This document shows, one piece after another, positions 1 to 9,689 of a stretch of 64,000 nt of DNA. The position numbers and the translations under genes were made by a program. A model generated the notes under the pieces. The model saw only the letters and a list, made by a program, of their open reading frames with translations, ran no database searches and was not told the origin of the DNA. Origin of the DNA: Paraburkholderia edwinii (GTDB lineage Bacteria; Pseudomonadota; Gammaproteobacteria; Burkholderiales; Burkholderiaceae); the NCBI RefSeq assembly GCF_019428685.1, contig NZ_CP080095.1, positions 248,001 to 312,000 of the forward strand. The letters run 5' to 3'. Positions within the stretch are counted from its first letter, which is position 1. Each line of letters starts with the position of its first letter.

Positions 1-1
1 G

Positions 2-2899
2 ACGCTTTTGCCGCTCATCACTGATAAGTTGGACAGCCGTCGGGTGAACCTTATCAGCTTCACGCCGGGGACAACGTTCGGCAAGAAGAAAGGCGGCGGC
101 CGTCGCACGGGCCGCAAAGAGGAGCGGCGTCTCATCTATCAAATGCTCCGTGAACTAGATGGTGTTCACGATCGGGGATTCCGACATGCACTGAGGGGCA
201 GCGCTGGTGACTACTGGGACACCGAGGCACAAATTGTCATCAAATATGATAAGGCTATCGAGCAGGAGTACCGCGAGAGGGTCGCTGAAAATTCAACGCT
301 ACTCGCGGAACTGCGTGAAATAGCAGTGGTGTACAGCGATCGCCGCATGAAGATTAGCGAAATTAATCAGGCGCGTTGTATGAAGCTAATAGGTGACCTC
401 CGTGCACTACTCGCCCGCGTGTGCTTAGTCGCTCTTAAGCCAGCGCTTGTCATTCTCGACGAATTTCAGCGCTTTAACGAACTCTTTGACGATCCGGAAG
501 CGGGGGAAAATCCAGCCGCCGAACTAGCACACCAGCTCTTCAATTACGAAGGTCGGGCACGTGTACTGCTGCTCTCCGCGACGCCCTATAAGATGTTTGC
601 GCGAGATGACGAAGACGAAGACCACTACGCCGACTTTCTCCACACATTGCGGTTTCTGTTTCCGGGAGATCGAGAAACGATCGCGGCTTTAAAGGCAAAT
701 ATATCCGCGCTACGCACGGGAATGCTCGGTACGAAGAATATGGCTGGACTCGCCAAGCTTGACCCGGTAAAAAACAGAATCGAATCGGCGCTGAAACGCG
801 TAATGTGTAGAACCGAGCGTGTAGAAGCTACGCAGCACGCCGACTCCATGGTCGTAGAGCGGCCTCTCACACCACAGTTGAGTCAACGTGACTTAAAGGA
901 CTTCAGAGCGCTCGAGGAACTCGCAGATGAGCTCAAAGAGCGCGAGACGATCGAATACTGGAAATCGAGCCCTTATCTGCTCAATTTCATGGGCCAATAC
1001 GCGTTCAAGGACGCGGTTCGTGAACAAACTGGCAGCAAGACCTCGGGCATCCATGCAGCGTTTTCCGAGCGGAACCTCGCATTACTGGAAAAGCGTGACA
1101 TCAACGGCTACAAAGCAATCGATCCGGGTAATGCACGTCTGCGTGCACTGATTGATCGAATCGATACCGAAGGGCTGTGGAAACTGCTATGGATGCCGCC
1201 GTCGATGAAATACTGGGGCGCGGGCGGTGAATACAAGCAGATCGGGTCGGTCAGCAAGCATCTCGTTTTTTCGGCCTGGAATGTCGTGCCCGACGCACTC
1301 GCTGCTTTGCTGTCCTTTGAGGCGGAGCGCCGCATAGTAAGTGACATTGATCGCAAGCTCAAGTACACCGAGATGCCACGCCGTTTCGGGCAACAATTGC
1401 GCTTCTCAAATTCCCCTGATGGCAGACCGGCAGGCATGTCAGCGCTTTTACTCGCATTTCCGTCACAAGCTCTCGCGCGAATCGTTGACCCCCTCAACCT
1501 GCATGATGACGGAATCACCGTCCCGACTTACGCAGCGGCGCGTGAGCACGCAATGAACTTAATCGGGCCGGCTCTCAGACCACTCGTGAACTCCCGCGTT
1601 ACCGATGGGCCCGTGGACAGGCGCTGGTATTGGGTGGCACTCGCACGGATAGAAGCAGTCCAACACCCCGAGGGCCGCCGATGGTGCTCGGAACGCTGGG
1701 CGGAGGCACGCCTTGCCCGTCACGACGATGATGCGGACTCGTCGACCGGATTCGACGCGCACGTAAGATTTTGGCTCGACGCGTGGGACAACAAAATTGA
1801 AGAGCTCGGACGCGTGCCTTCCGATCTTATAGAAGTCCTCGCGGACATCGCGCTCGCTGCTCCGGCGACGTGTGCGCTACGGACACTCTCCAGGATTTGG
1901 CCACACGGGGAAACGCCCAGCGAGATGTTAGACGCGGCAGCGCGCATTGCGGAGGGCCTGCGTAGCCAATTCAACTCTCCGCGCGCGGTTGCCATGCTAA
2001 AGGCCGTAGAGGACGAAGACTCGTACTGGCAAAGCGCGCTTCAGTATGGCGCGGACGGCAACTTGCAGGCCCTGCTGGACGAATACGCACATATCCTATT
2101 CGACTCACATGGACTCGGCGAGCGTTCTGCCGCAGAGGGCTACGAAACGCTTGCCAAAGCCATGTTTGAAGCTATGTCGTTGAGAAGCGCAACGTTGCGC
2201 CCCGACGAAATCGTAGTGCAAGACGGTAGAGTCAGCGTGGCCCCTCTTGATACAGCAATTCGGACGCATTTCGCATTGCGGTTCGGGACCCAGGACGAGG
2301 AGGAAGGCGCTGTCGCGCGAAAGGAGTCGGTACAAGCTGCTTTTAACTCGCCGTTCTGGCCATTCGTACTTGCGTCGACGTCCATCGGACAGGAGGGACT
2401 CGACTTTCACTGCTGGTGTCATTCGGTCATTCACTGGAACCTGCCGTCAAACCCAGTCGACATGGAACAGCGCGAAGGTCGAGTTCACCGCTACAAAGGC
2501 TACGCGGTGCGCAAGAACGTGGCGAGCTGCCATGGAGAGGCGGCCCTGCGGCGCGCGTCTCACGGGAATTTAGATCTCTGGAATGGTCTTTTCAACCTGG
2601 CCGTCGAAAACCGCCCTGCAGACTCAAACGATCTGATCCCGTACTGGATTTACGAAACCGAGGGAGGTGCGCGCATCGAGCGTACGGTGATGGCGCTCCC
2701 ACTCAGCTGCGACGAAGCACGCTATCGTCGCCTCAAGCGAAGTCTTGCGCTCTATCGCTTGGTCTTCGCTCAACCGCGCCAGGAAGACTTGCTTGCGTGT
2801 CTCGAGCAAACCATGAGCGAGAACGATGCAAAGCGCGAAGTAGCGCGCTGGAGGATTTCACTGCGACCAGACTCTACTCCAGGTACTCCAAGGAACTGA
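2..2899 (+). CDS. SF2 (DEAD/DEAH-like) helicase, 5' end cut by window edge
   Basis: The reading frame is open to the first base, so the start lies upstream and about 965 C-terminal residues are visible. Superfamily 2 helicase motifs are readable: a Ia-like NLISFTPGTTF near the start, a DEAH-type box VILDEFQRF at about residue 150, motif III LLLSATPYKM at about 190, and motifs V/VI (STSIGQEGLDF, then MEQREGRVHRYKG) at about 790-830. Walker A must be upstream of the window. The two RecA-like lobes are separated by more than 500 residues, much more than in a simple DEAD-box protein, as in the large helicase subunits of defence systems. It probably acts as an ATP-dependent DNA or RNA translocase. 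I could not assign it to a named system. The next gene starts 75 bases downstream on the same strand and may be its partner. Certain: helicase fold. Inferred: a defence role, from the setting. Confidence 0.75.
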   Translation, partial: TLLPLITDKLDSRRVNLISFTPGTTFGKKKGGGRRTGRKEERRLIYQMLRELDGVHDRGFRHALRGSAGDYWDTEAQIVIKYDKAIEQEYRERVAENSTLLAELREIAVVYSDRRMKISEINQARCMKLIGDLRALLARVCLVALKPALVILDEFQRFNELFDDPEAGENPAAELAHQLFNYEGRARVLLLSATPYKMFARDDEDEDHYADFLHTLRFLFPGDRETIAALKANISALRTGMLGTKNMAGLAKLDPVKNRIESALKRVMCRTERVEATQHADSMVVERPLTPQLSQRDLKDFRALEELADELKERETIEYWKSSPYLLNFMGQYAFKDAVREQTGSKTSGIHAAFSERNLALLEKRDINGYKAIDPGNARLRALIDRIDTEGLWKLLWMPPSMKYWGAGGEYKQIGSVSKHLVFSAWNVVPDALAALLSFEAERRIVSDIDRKLKYTEMPRRFGQQLRFSNSPDGRPAGMSALLLAFPSQALARIVDPLNLHDDGITVPTYAAAREHAMNLIGPALRPLVNSRVTDGPVDRRWYWVALARIEAVQHPEGRRWCSERWAEARLARHDDDADSSTGFDAHVRFWLDAWDNKIEELGRVPSDLIEVLADIALAAPATCALRTLSRIWPHGETPSEMLDAAARIAEGLRSQFNSPRAVAMLKAVEDEDSYWQSALQYGADGNLQALLDEYAHILFDSHGLGERSAAEGYETLAKAMFEAMSLRSATLRPDEIVVQDGRVSVAPLDTAIRTHFALRFGTQDEEEGAVARKESVQAAFNSPFWPFVLASTSIGQEGLDFHCWCHSVIHWNLPSNPVDMEQREGRVHRYKGYAVRKNVASCHGEAALRRASHGNLDLWNGLFNLAVENRPADSNDLIPYWIYETEGGARIERTVMALPLSCDEARYRRLKRSLALYRLVFAQPRQEDLLACLEQTMSENDAKREVARWRISLRPDSTPGTPRN

Positions 2900-2974
2900 G
2901 CACCGTTCAAATTTATCCCCACGACATCAAACTCGCGGTAGCCATAGGCTCCCAGCTACGTATTCGGTGTATAT

Positions 2975-4003
2975 ATGAGCAAGCAACTGCCAAACTTGAT
3001 CTACATAGTGAAGCCCGAAGAGGTTCCGCAATCATCCAACGCTGCTGAAACGTATCCGAATTTTACGATTCCGGGAGTTACTCCCACCGTTGATACACAG
3101 CCCCACATCAGGCCGGCACCAAGCGATATAGCACTAAGTTCGACGGCTGCACTCGCGGCACGTGCAGCACTAACAACTGTAGCCCCGGTCGGTTTACCAG
3201 TTTCACTACTTGTCGCCGTAGCCACATATAGCCCGGCAATTATGCAGCTCTTCACCAAAAACAAAGAAGAGCTACCAAAAGAAATCGAAAGTCAGCTTGA
3301 AAAGGTGGGGGATGAGGATGTTCAGGCCTTTATGCGCGAGCATGCGTACTCTTTGCAAATGACTGAGCAAGATGATCTGATGTTTCCCCCGGGACATCCT
3401 CAGATTGGGAAGGTCTATCAGCGCCACCCTCTTGCCAAAGTTAAGAGCGCAAACAAGGAGCGCGTGTTCATACCGGCAGAACAGTATGACAAACTGCTTC
3501 TTGAAGAACGAGAAGCAGAACTTCTCAGGCTGTTGGTGCATCTAGGTGCGACGAGCATATCCATAGCAAAGAGACGGCGGGTGACGAAGTCGTCAAAGTT
3601 TGAGGTAAACGTGTCGGGGTCGGCTCCCATCGCCAGTGCAGATATCGCGGCTACACAAGCGTCCAAGACAGCAATGGATGATGCCGATACCCGTGTGTTC
3701 GAACTGGTGGGCAAGGGTTGGCGATCAGGAGAAACGCTCGACAGGTCGCTTTTCGCATGGGCGGCATTCGAACCGTCGTGGGATGCATTGATCGTTGCGA
3801 GGGAAATTGGTGGCTGCACGCAAGCCGAACTGGAAGTCCGAGAAACGTCCATCTTCTCGTCGGACCGAAACCTGACTTCAGCAGTCGCAGCAAAGCTCTA
3901 TAAGGCAAATGCCGGAGGTGGAATTGCGAGTGAGAAAGAGGAAGAAAGCGTCTATATCGTCAAAACTCAGTTTGCCGCTCCGTTGTCAGCAAAAAACGTT
4001 TGA
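2975..4003 (+). CDS. Unrecognised 342-aa protein with one hydrophobic segment
   Basis: I do not recognise the family. The N-terminal 50 residues are polar and Pro/Thr-rich. Residues about 50-90 are Ala/Val/Leu-rich, with one stretch (APVGLPVSLLVAVATY) that could span or insert into a membrane. A charged helical part follows (EELPKEIESQLEKVGDEDV), then a conserved-looking turn FPPGHPQIGKVYQRHPL, and a C-terminal half of alternating strands and helices. No catalytic motif is obvious. It follows the truncated helicase on the same strand, separated by 75 bp, so the two may be co-transcribed; the ribosome-binding site is weak. It ends 75 bp from the end of the convergent zorD gene, so it is not part of the Zorya operon. 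A membrane-active effector paired with the helicase is possible but speculative. Confidence 0.6.
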   Translation: MSKQLPNLIYIVKPEEVPQSSNAAETYPNFTIPGVTPTVDTQPHIRPAPSDIALSSTAALAARAALTTVAPVGLPVSLLVAVATYSPAIMQLFTKNKEELPKEIESQLEKVGDEDVQAFMREHAYSLQMTEQDDLMFPPGHPQIGKVYQRHPLAKVKSANKERVFIPAEQYDKLLLEEREAELLRLLVHLGATSISIAKRRRVTKSSKFEVNVSGSAPIASADIAATQASKTAMDDADTRVFELVGKGWRSGETLDRSLFAWAAFEPSWDALIVAREIGGCTQAELEVRETSIFSSDRNLTSAVAAKLYKANAGGGIASEKEEESVYIVKTQFAAPLSAKNV

Positions 4004-4077
4004 TTAATTGCGAAGTTAAGGACTTCACTTCCCTCATGTGATGCCTTACTGACAAAATTTATGGCAGCCTAGAGTGA

Positions 4078-7000
4078 TTAGGCCGCACTCGAGAGAGGCA
4101 ATCCCCTCAGCAACTCGTCATCGAGTTCGTCCACAGTTAAAGGATATTGCAAGAGCAAATGTTCCAGCTGGTCGCGCTCAATCAATTGGACACGATTGGC
4201 CTCGGCCTGGGAGTGCGCGCCAGTATTGAAGCGCCGGTTCGTTACGCACACGCGTCTGAAGCGCGTTCCAGAGTAAGTGTTCTGGTACCGCGCAGCGCCG
4301 GCTGCCACTTCCTTCACCGCGTCCCAACCAACCTCAACGTTCGCGGATGACTTGCACTGGAGTAACTCACCGTCCTTTCCCCGCAGCGCAATCACATCAA
4401 TGCCACCGTCACCGCCCCTCTTAGCCGTCACTGACGCGACATATCCACGCTTCTCCCACAACAGTCTGCAGAAGTACTCAAAGCTGCCACCGTCGAGACG
4501 GTCGATGTCCTCGAGCGTGAGATACCTAGGCTGAGTTGAGGCGGATGCAGGCAAGTCTCCCAACAGTTCCGACATGCGTACATCTTCGACGTTGCCGTTC
4601 AGCATGGCTTCCATCGACGAACTGTTCATGGTGGTTCCCGCGAGTTTTCCCTTGCGCTTCAGCATTTCGTCAAGGCGTACCTCAAACGTCGGAAAGTCCG
4701 CAACGACAGTTGGGCAGTAGACAAACACGTCCCTTTCTTGACCGATGCGGTACGCCCGGTCCGTGGCTTGGTTTTCCTTTGCTGCGTTCCACGCGCGGGT
4801 GTAGTGGAAAACATGATTCGCCGCCGTCACATTAAGGCCGGCACCAGCGGCTAAGGTTGAGAGAATAATGACGTTGAATCCATCAATACCAGAGAAACGG
4901 TCAATGAAGGCTTGGCGGCCCTGCGTATCGCCGTTCACCACTGACGGTTTAAGGCCAAAGCGCTGATGGATGAAATAGGCAAGCGCCGCCTGTACTTCGC
5001 GCAATTCGGTGAAGATGATAGCTTTCTCCGAGCGGCACTTAACTTGCCGAAGTTGTTCTAGCAGCCACCGCATCTTCGGCGAATTCTCAAGATGCGCATC
5101 AAGACCGCGCTTGTCCGGGGCAAACCGGCTTCCCGGTAGACAATAGGGCTCAGCGCAAACAGCCTTCATCAGATGCAGGGCGCCGAACGAAAGTCTCGCG
5201 CGCTGCCGGGCATCCTGCTCCGCTGCGGCGTCCAGAAGCTTTTTGAGACCGCCCTTGTACAAAACCAGCTGGTAGCCCGAAATCGCAACCTCCAAGCGCT
5301 CACCGTCCGGTGGATTGATGCTGAGCGAAGCCACTGCTTCCGTCAGTCCTTGAAGGACGAAGTACTTCTTCTTAAGTTCGTCCGCAATGTCTTCCTTGGT
5401 TCGACGCAAGGTTTGCGGAGCGATAAGCAACTTGAGCCGGTTCAGGCTGTCATGATGCTCCTCGGTGTTGCACTCAATCGGCCGGCGGTAGGTCCGGCCA
5501 AAATTCTCTAGCGCACCCAGCAGACCGGGTTGCACAAAGTCAAAGAGGCACCACAGGTCAACCAGGGAATTTTCCACCGGCGTACCCGTGCAGGAAATAC
5601 GGAAATCCGCTTTCAGTTTTTTCGCGGCAAGTGTAACTCGCGTACCAGGCGTCTTGATGCGTTGCGCTTCATCGCAGATGACAAACGCAAATTCCTGGCG
5701 GGCAAACGAAAATTCATAACCCGTTAATACCTCGTAGGTCGTAACAATGACTTTGTAGTTCCCGAGCCAGTCTGGTTTGAGCAGGTCGGTAATACCGCGG
5801 GTCTGCAGTTGCTCGTCGATGAGGTCTATTGGCTGTTTTTTCTCTCGCAGCTCGTCGCCATGTAACACAAGGTGGGCGGGATAAGCGGGCGTGAAGAATC
5901 GCTCAATTTCCTGAGACCAATTTTCTAGCAAGCTTTTCGGCGCGACAACCAGTGACGGCTTCCCGGCAGGATTCTGTTCATAGAACCAGCCAAGCACCGC
6001 GAGCAACTGAAGAGTCTTGCCAAGGCCCATGTCGTCTGCGAGCAGCGCTCCTCGACAGTCCGAGGGGCTAAGCGCGACGAGATGCTGAAACCAGGCAATG
6101 CCCTGTCGCTGATGCAGCTTCAGCGAAACGGATGGTCGCAGGGACGCCGGCAAGATTGCCTTCGCATCGTCAGGAGGCGTCAGGACAGCCCTTCTCGCCT
6201 CCTGATAGTCAATCTCGTTGAAGTTGGTCTTGACGAGTAGGCTTTCCCTCCCCCTGCTTGACTTTGACTCTTTGCCAGCCGTTTCCGCCTTAACCTTTTC
6301 ACTGGCGGCAATCATCGAACCGAAAGCGTCGGCGAGCTGCCGTGCCTGGACAGTATCTATGGCCGTTGGCAGTTCACGGTCTCGCACCTCGTCCATGCCA
6401 TCCCTTTCTGCCTGCTGAACCGACTGCTCGAAGTTTCGAACCCATTCGGGAGTGAGCGGAATGAACACTTGACCATCGTGTCCGGACAGTGTGACTGAGA
6501 CCATTGGAGTGAGCTCGTGGGGTACCCAGCCGCCATCATCATCCGCGTCGGAAGAAGCGCTCTGCATGACCGGTACATACATGGGCTTGGCTACACCGAT
6601 TCCGTGAATCCGCTCGCTGTACCCAGCCAACGTGTAGACATCCGTAAAATCAATACGCGCTGCGGCTTGGCTCCGCCACAAAAACAAAGCTTGTCGGGCG
6701 GTCTCAAGTTGGGAGGTAGATTCAGCATCGACGGTAAGGTCGAACTCGTTCCACGGAAACAGCTCCCGCTCCTCGCGGAGGGCACTCTCCAGGGCAGTCA
6801 CAAATTCCGCGAGTAACGCCGTATCTTCAAATCTGCAATCAAACGTTCGTGCCGTACCATCAGCGTAGTGTTCCGTCACAACAAGTCCTACGGTGTCGAT
6901 GCGACCATCAGTCACCCGAGTCCCGACCGAGAAGATGGTAGTAAGCGGACCAGCGGAGGCCCTATCCAGTAAGAAGTCGTCTTCGTCGAGCACGTCCATA

Positions 7001-7944
7001 GCTCTGTCGCCGAGGAAAGCCCACGGGTTGTGGAGAAACTTCTCAGCTCGTGCGCCAGCAACACGACGTCCTGGCATGTCGCGCTTGATGACTTGGAGAA
7101 CCTTGCGAACGGGTTCGGACAACACGATTCGGACCCGGCCGCCATCGCTACTTACAAGGTCATAGTGTGGCTGAACGGTTTCAAACTGGTCAAAGGCACG
7201 TAGCCATCCGTCGGGCGCACGATCAAACGTGGGTATGACCGTGTGAACACGGCCGAATGGGGTGTCTTCCCTCGCTTGAGGAAGGCGAAGCCTGTCTGGT
7301 GTCAAGACGTGGGTCGTCGCCAGGTATTGGGATTTGTACAGAGCGCCCGCAACATCCATTTGGGAGCGAATCTTGCCCCAACCCAGTTCATTGAAATGCT
7401 GGGTGCGCTGCTCGGCAGAGCGACGCTGAAACTGTTCGATGGCCTCGACCGCTTTCCAGGTTGCCGCCGGGAGCAGGGCCTCCTCATTGTCGGCAATCAG
7501 CACTGCGCCTATCCGTCGAGCCGCACGAATGCTCCGTCCGTCCAGCTCCCAGCTTTCGACGGACAGGTCGAAGGATAAATCCGATAACGTGGCTTGATGA
7601 TTTAGGACAGGCTGGAACGGTCGTTCAGGTGGCACAACGAAGCTCGCAAGCGACGAGTGATGTTCAGGCATCTCCCTCAGCTTGAAAAACTCTGACCAAG
7701 GCAAGAGAAGGCAATCGACGTTAACCGACGCGGCGCCTTCCTGAGCCAGCTGAAGGAGGTAGTGAGCAAGGACAAACTCGTGCCGCTCAACGGCATACAC
7801 CCTTGTGCGAAGCTCGTCGACTGTCCGGGCCGGCAACGGGAAGGCCAGTTTGAACACGATGCCGCGCTCGGTCCACTCCGGCTGAAAGCTCGGGTGCGCG
7901 ACATTATTCGACGCGCCGCGTTTGAACAGGTTGAAAAATGCCAT
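4078..7944 (-). CDS. zorD: ZorD, SNF2-family helicase with C-terminal Mrr nuclease domain
   Basis: This is the cytoplasmic effector of a type I Zorya system, thought to attack invading phage DNA once the ZorAB motor signals infection. It is about 1288 residues long. The N-terminal ~600 residues are family-specific. A SNF2 ATPase core follows: Walker A DMGLGKT at about residue 638, DEAQ box (VICDEAQRIKT) at about 756, SCTGTPVEN, and motif VI ATDRAYRIGQERD at about 1068. The last ~110 residues form an Mrr-like restriction domain with GGDGGIDVIA and LLQCKS, giving D and QxK active-site residues at about 1183-1197. The chosen ATG has GGGG upstream and lies 3 bases past the zorC stop. A GTG start seven codons upstream (at 7965) would overlap zorC. 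It is the last gene of zorABCD, followed by a convergent neighbour. Assignment rests on motifs plus operon order. Confidence 0.9.
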   Translation of the reverse strand: MAFFNLFKRGASNNVAHPSFQPEWTERGIVFKLAFPLPARTVDELRTRVYAVERHEFVLAHYLLQLAQEGAASVNVDCLLLPWSEFFKLREMPEHHSSLASFVVPPERPFQPVLNHQATLSDLSFDLSVESWELDGRSIRAARRIGAVLIADNEEALLPAATWKAVEAIEQFQRRSAEQRTQHFNELGWGKIRSQMDVAGALYKSQYLATTHVLTPDRLRLPQAREDTPFGRVHTVIPTFDRAPDGWLRAFDQFETVQPHYDLVSSDGGRVRIVLSEPVRKVLQVIKRDMPGRRVAGARAEKFLHNPWAFLGDRAMDVLDEDDFLLDRASAGPLTTIFSVGTRVTDGRIDTVGLVVTEHYADGTARTFDCRFEDTALLAEFVTALESALREERELFPWNEFDLTVDAESTSQLETARQALFLWRSQAAARIDFTDVYTLAGYSERIHGIGVAKPMYVPVMQSASSDADDDGGWVPHELTPMVSVTLSGHDGQVFIPLTPEWVRNFEQSVQQAERDGMDEVRDRELPTAIDTVQARQLADAFGSMIAASEKVKAETAGKESKSSRGRESLLVKTNFNEIDYQEARRAVLTPPDDAKAILPASLRPSVSLKLHQRQGIAWFQHLVALSPSDCRGALLADDMGLGKTLQLLAVLGWFYEQNPAGKPSLVVAPKSLLENWSQEIERFFTPAYPAHLVLHGDELREKKQPIDLIDEQLQTRGITDLLKPDWLGNYKVIVTTYEVLTGYEFSFARQEFAFVICDEAQRIKTPGTRVTLAAKKLKADFRISCTGTPVENSLVDLWCLFDFVQPGLLGALENFGRTYRRPIECNTEEHHDSLNRLKLLIAPQTLRRTKEDIADELKKKYFVLQGLTEAVASLSINPPDGERLEVAISGYQLVLYKGGLKKLLDAAAEQDARQRARLSFGALHLMKAVCAEPYCLPGSRFAPDKRGLDAHLENSPKMRWLLEQLRQVKCRSEKAIIFTELREVQAALAYFIHQRFGLKPSVVNGDTQGRQAFIDRFSGIDGFNVIILSTLAAGAGLNVTAANHVFHYTRAWNAAKENQATDRAYRIGQERDVFVYCPTVVADFPTFEVRLDEMLKRKGKLAGTTMNSSSMEAMLNGNVEDVRMSELLGDLPASASTQPRYLTLEDIDRLDGGSFEYFCRLLWEKRGYVASVTAKRGGDGGIDVIALRGKDGELLQCKSSANVEVGWDAVKEVAAGAARYQNTYSGTRFRRVCVTNRRFNTGAHSQAEANRVQLIERDQLEHLLLQYPLTVDELDDELLRGLPLSSAA

Positions 7945-7946
7945 AT

Positions 7947-9689
7947 TTACCCCGCGTAATACCACGCCGAACGTGAGTTAGCCCACTTGAAGCCCCACGC
8001 CCTCAGTTGTCGGCCAAGCGCCATGTCCTGTTGCGGGTCTTCGACCCATAGTCGCCCGCCAGTGGCTTGGCGCCTATCGTCGATGTAGGCACCAATGTAT
8101 TGCTCGACCTCGGCCTCGAGCGCCGCCATGGAAAACGGCGCTTGGGCGGCGACTCGGGATGGGGCGGTGGGCGACGCCGACGTTGGCCCCCCCGGCCCCG
8201 ATCGGGGTGGCGTCTTCTCTGGTCGCGTTTCGACTGAGACGTGGCGGGGCAGTCGCGACTGCTTCGCGTCGTCATCGGGCCGTATGCCAAGCCGGCCTAG
8301 CTCGTACGCCGCACTGGACTGCCAGCCCGCGTTATGGATGATTCGGCAACGGGCTCCAGCGCGAAATCCGTAGCGCAAATCTTCGGTGCCGCCGTGATAG
8401 GTCGGTGAGTATCTGTCGAACTGGAGCGTTGCAGAGTCGTACACATACGCGGCATTGCCCGTTGTACTGAACTCGACAATGATGTACTCGCCAATCTGCA
8501 TGATGAACGCATCGATGTTCTTGTTCCCGTATAGCGTCGCGTACGCGCCCACCTCACGTGCGATGAGCTCCCGGATTTCGCGGTTGCTCCGCGCGAGTAA
8601 GACGGTTTCACTGCTGAAAATCAGGCGGGTCCACGAAATCTGCTGCATATAGCGGCTCCAGAACGCAAGTCGACCCTCGTCGGCGCTATTGCGGGCCGCC
8701 AGCACATCGAAGAAGTCGCGCAGATTACCTTCATTGACCCACTGCAAGACCATTCGCCAGACAGTATCGGGTACGCGATTCCATGCTGTCGCAATGCCTG
8801 CCGCCTTTAGTTTTGGATTGCGCCAGACGTCCTTGCCCACGACATAATCCCGCAGCTCATGGTGGACGGGATGCCCGGGAATGCGGCAATATCGTTCGAG
8901 AAGCGTTTCGAGGGCTTCATCGCGGAACACGGGCCGAGATTTGATGAGTGCGATCAGTCGAGGTATCTGCGCCACGAAACGTTCGTCCGCATAGCTGACG
9001 CTCGACTTCACCGCGCTGAGGACCAATGCATGCCAGAACCAGCTGCTCTCCGGGATGCCGACGCTCTCAACAATCAAATCGAGGGTAGTCCGGTCACCGG
9101 CAATGTAACGGTCCGCGAACTCGTCCGCAGCCGTTTCACTGATGAGCGCGGGGTGCCGTCGCAAAGCGGCAAGCCACTCGGGGACCGTCGCCTTACCGCT
9201 GGCGTTGTCGATGTACGGCCAAGTCGTAACAAGTAACTGTCTCAGCGACAACCACCCGTTATGCTCATTCTCCTGCGCGGAAAGCGGGTCGTACGAGAAA
9301 TACGAAACTAGCAGCCCGAACCAGGTCAAACGCCACAACGTGCCGGCGGCCGCCTCGTCCTGGTAGTACCCGAGAAGTGCGGCCAGTCTGTCGCTGCCTA
9401 TGGGCCTCGTTCCCCGGCGCTCGGCAACCGGCTGATTTAGAGCGCTTGCAAGAGTGTCTCTCTGCGATTCGTCGAGTTCTTGTCCGCGCAGGAAGGCGAG
9501 TGCAGACGCGTATGCGTCGTGCGCAGAAGGACGTGCACTTGCGTATTCTTGAAAAGCCCGCCGTGCCTGGTCACTCGCCTTTTCCACCAGTGCCGGCTGT
9601 CCCAGTCCCGTATAGTCGGAACGGAAAGCGGCAAGCTTCCTGTCAAGCGCCGTCTTCAGTCGGGCGAGCGCGTCGGTACCTAGCTGCAT
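7947..9689 (-). CDS. zorC: ZorC, EH-signature protein of type I Zorya
   Basis: ZorC (580 aa) is the DNA-binding, EH-signature component that links the Zorya membrane motor to the ZorD effector. Most of the chain is helical with no enzymatic motif. The EH-type signature region lies around residues 400-425 (IGEYIIVEFS, then Tyr/Asp-rich sequence). After it comes a low-complexity Pro/Ser/Arg linker (about 485-530) and a short C-terminal module with GRLWVED and LRAWGFKWANSRSAWYY. That module resembles the small WGFKW/WYY tails seen on other nucleic-acid-associated proteins. The ATG at 9689 overlaps the zorB stop by 10 bp and the stop is 2 bp before the zorD ATG, indicating a tightly coupled operon. 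Family identity comes from the length, the signature and its fixed place between zorB and zorD. Confidence 0.85.
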   Translation of the reverse strand: MQLGTDALARLKTALDRKLAAFRSDYTGLGQPALVEKASDQARRAFQEYASARPSAHDAYASALAFLRGQELDESQRDTLASALNQPVAERRGTRPIGSDRLAALLGYYQDEAAAGTLWRLTWFGLLVSYFSYDPLSAQENEHNGWLSLRQLLVTTWPYIDNASGKATVPEWLAALRRHPALISETAADEFADRYIAGDRTTLDLIVESVGIPESSWFWHALVLSAVKSSVSYADERFVAQIPRLIALIKSRPVFRDEALETLLERYCRIPGHPVHHELRDYVVGKDVWRNPKLKAAGIATAWNRVPDTVWRMVLQWVNEGNLRDFFDVLAARNSADEGRLAFWSRYMQQISWTRLIFSSETVLLARSNREIRELIAREVGAYATLYGNKNIDAFIMQIGEYIIVEFSTTGNAAYVYDSATLQFDRYSPTYHGGTEDLRYGFRAGARCRIIHNAGWQSSAAYELGRLGIRPDDDAKQSRLPRHVSVETRPEKTPPRSGPGGPTSASPTAPSRVAAQAPFSMAALEAEVEQYIGAYIDDRRQATGGRLWVEDPQQDMALGRQLRAWGFKWANSRSAWYYAG

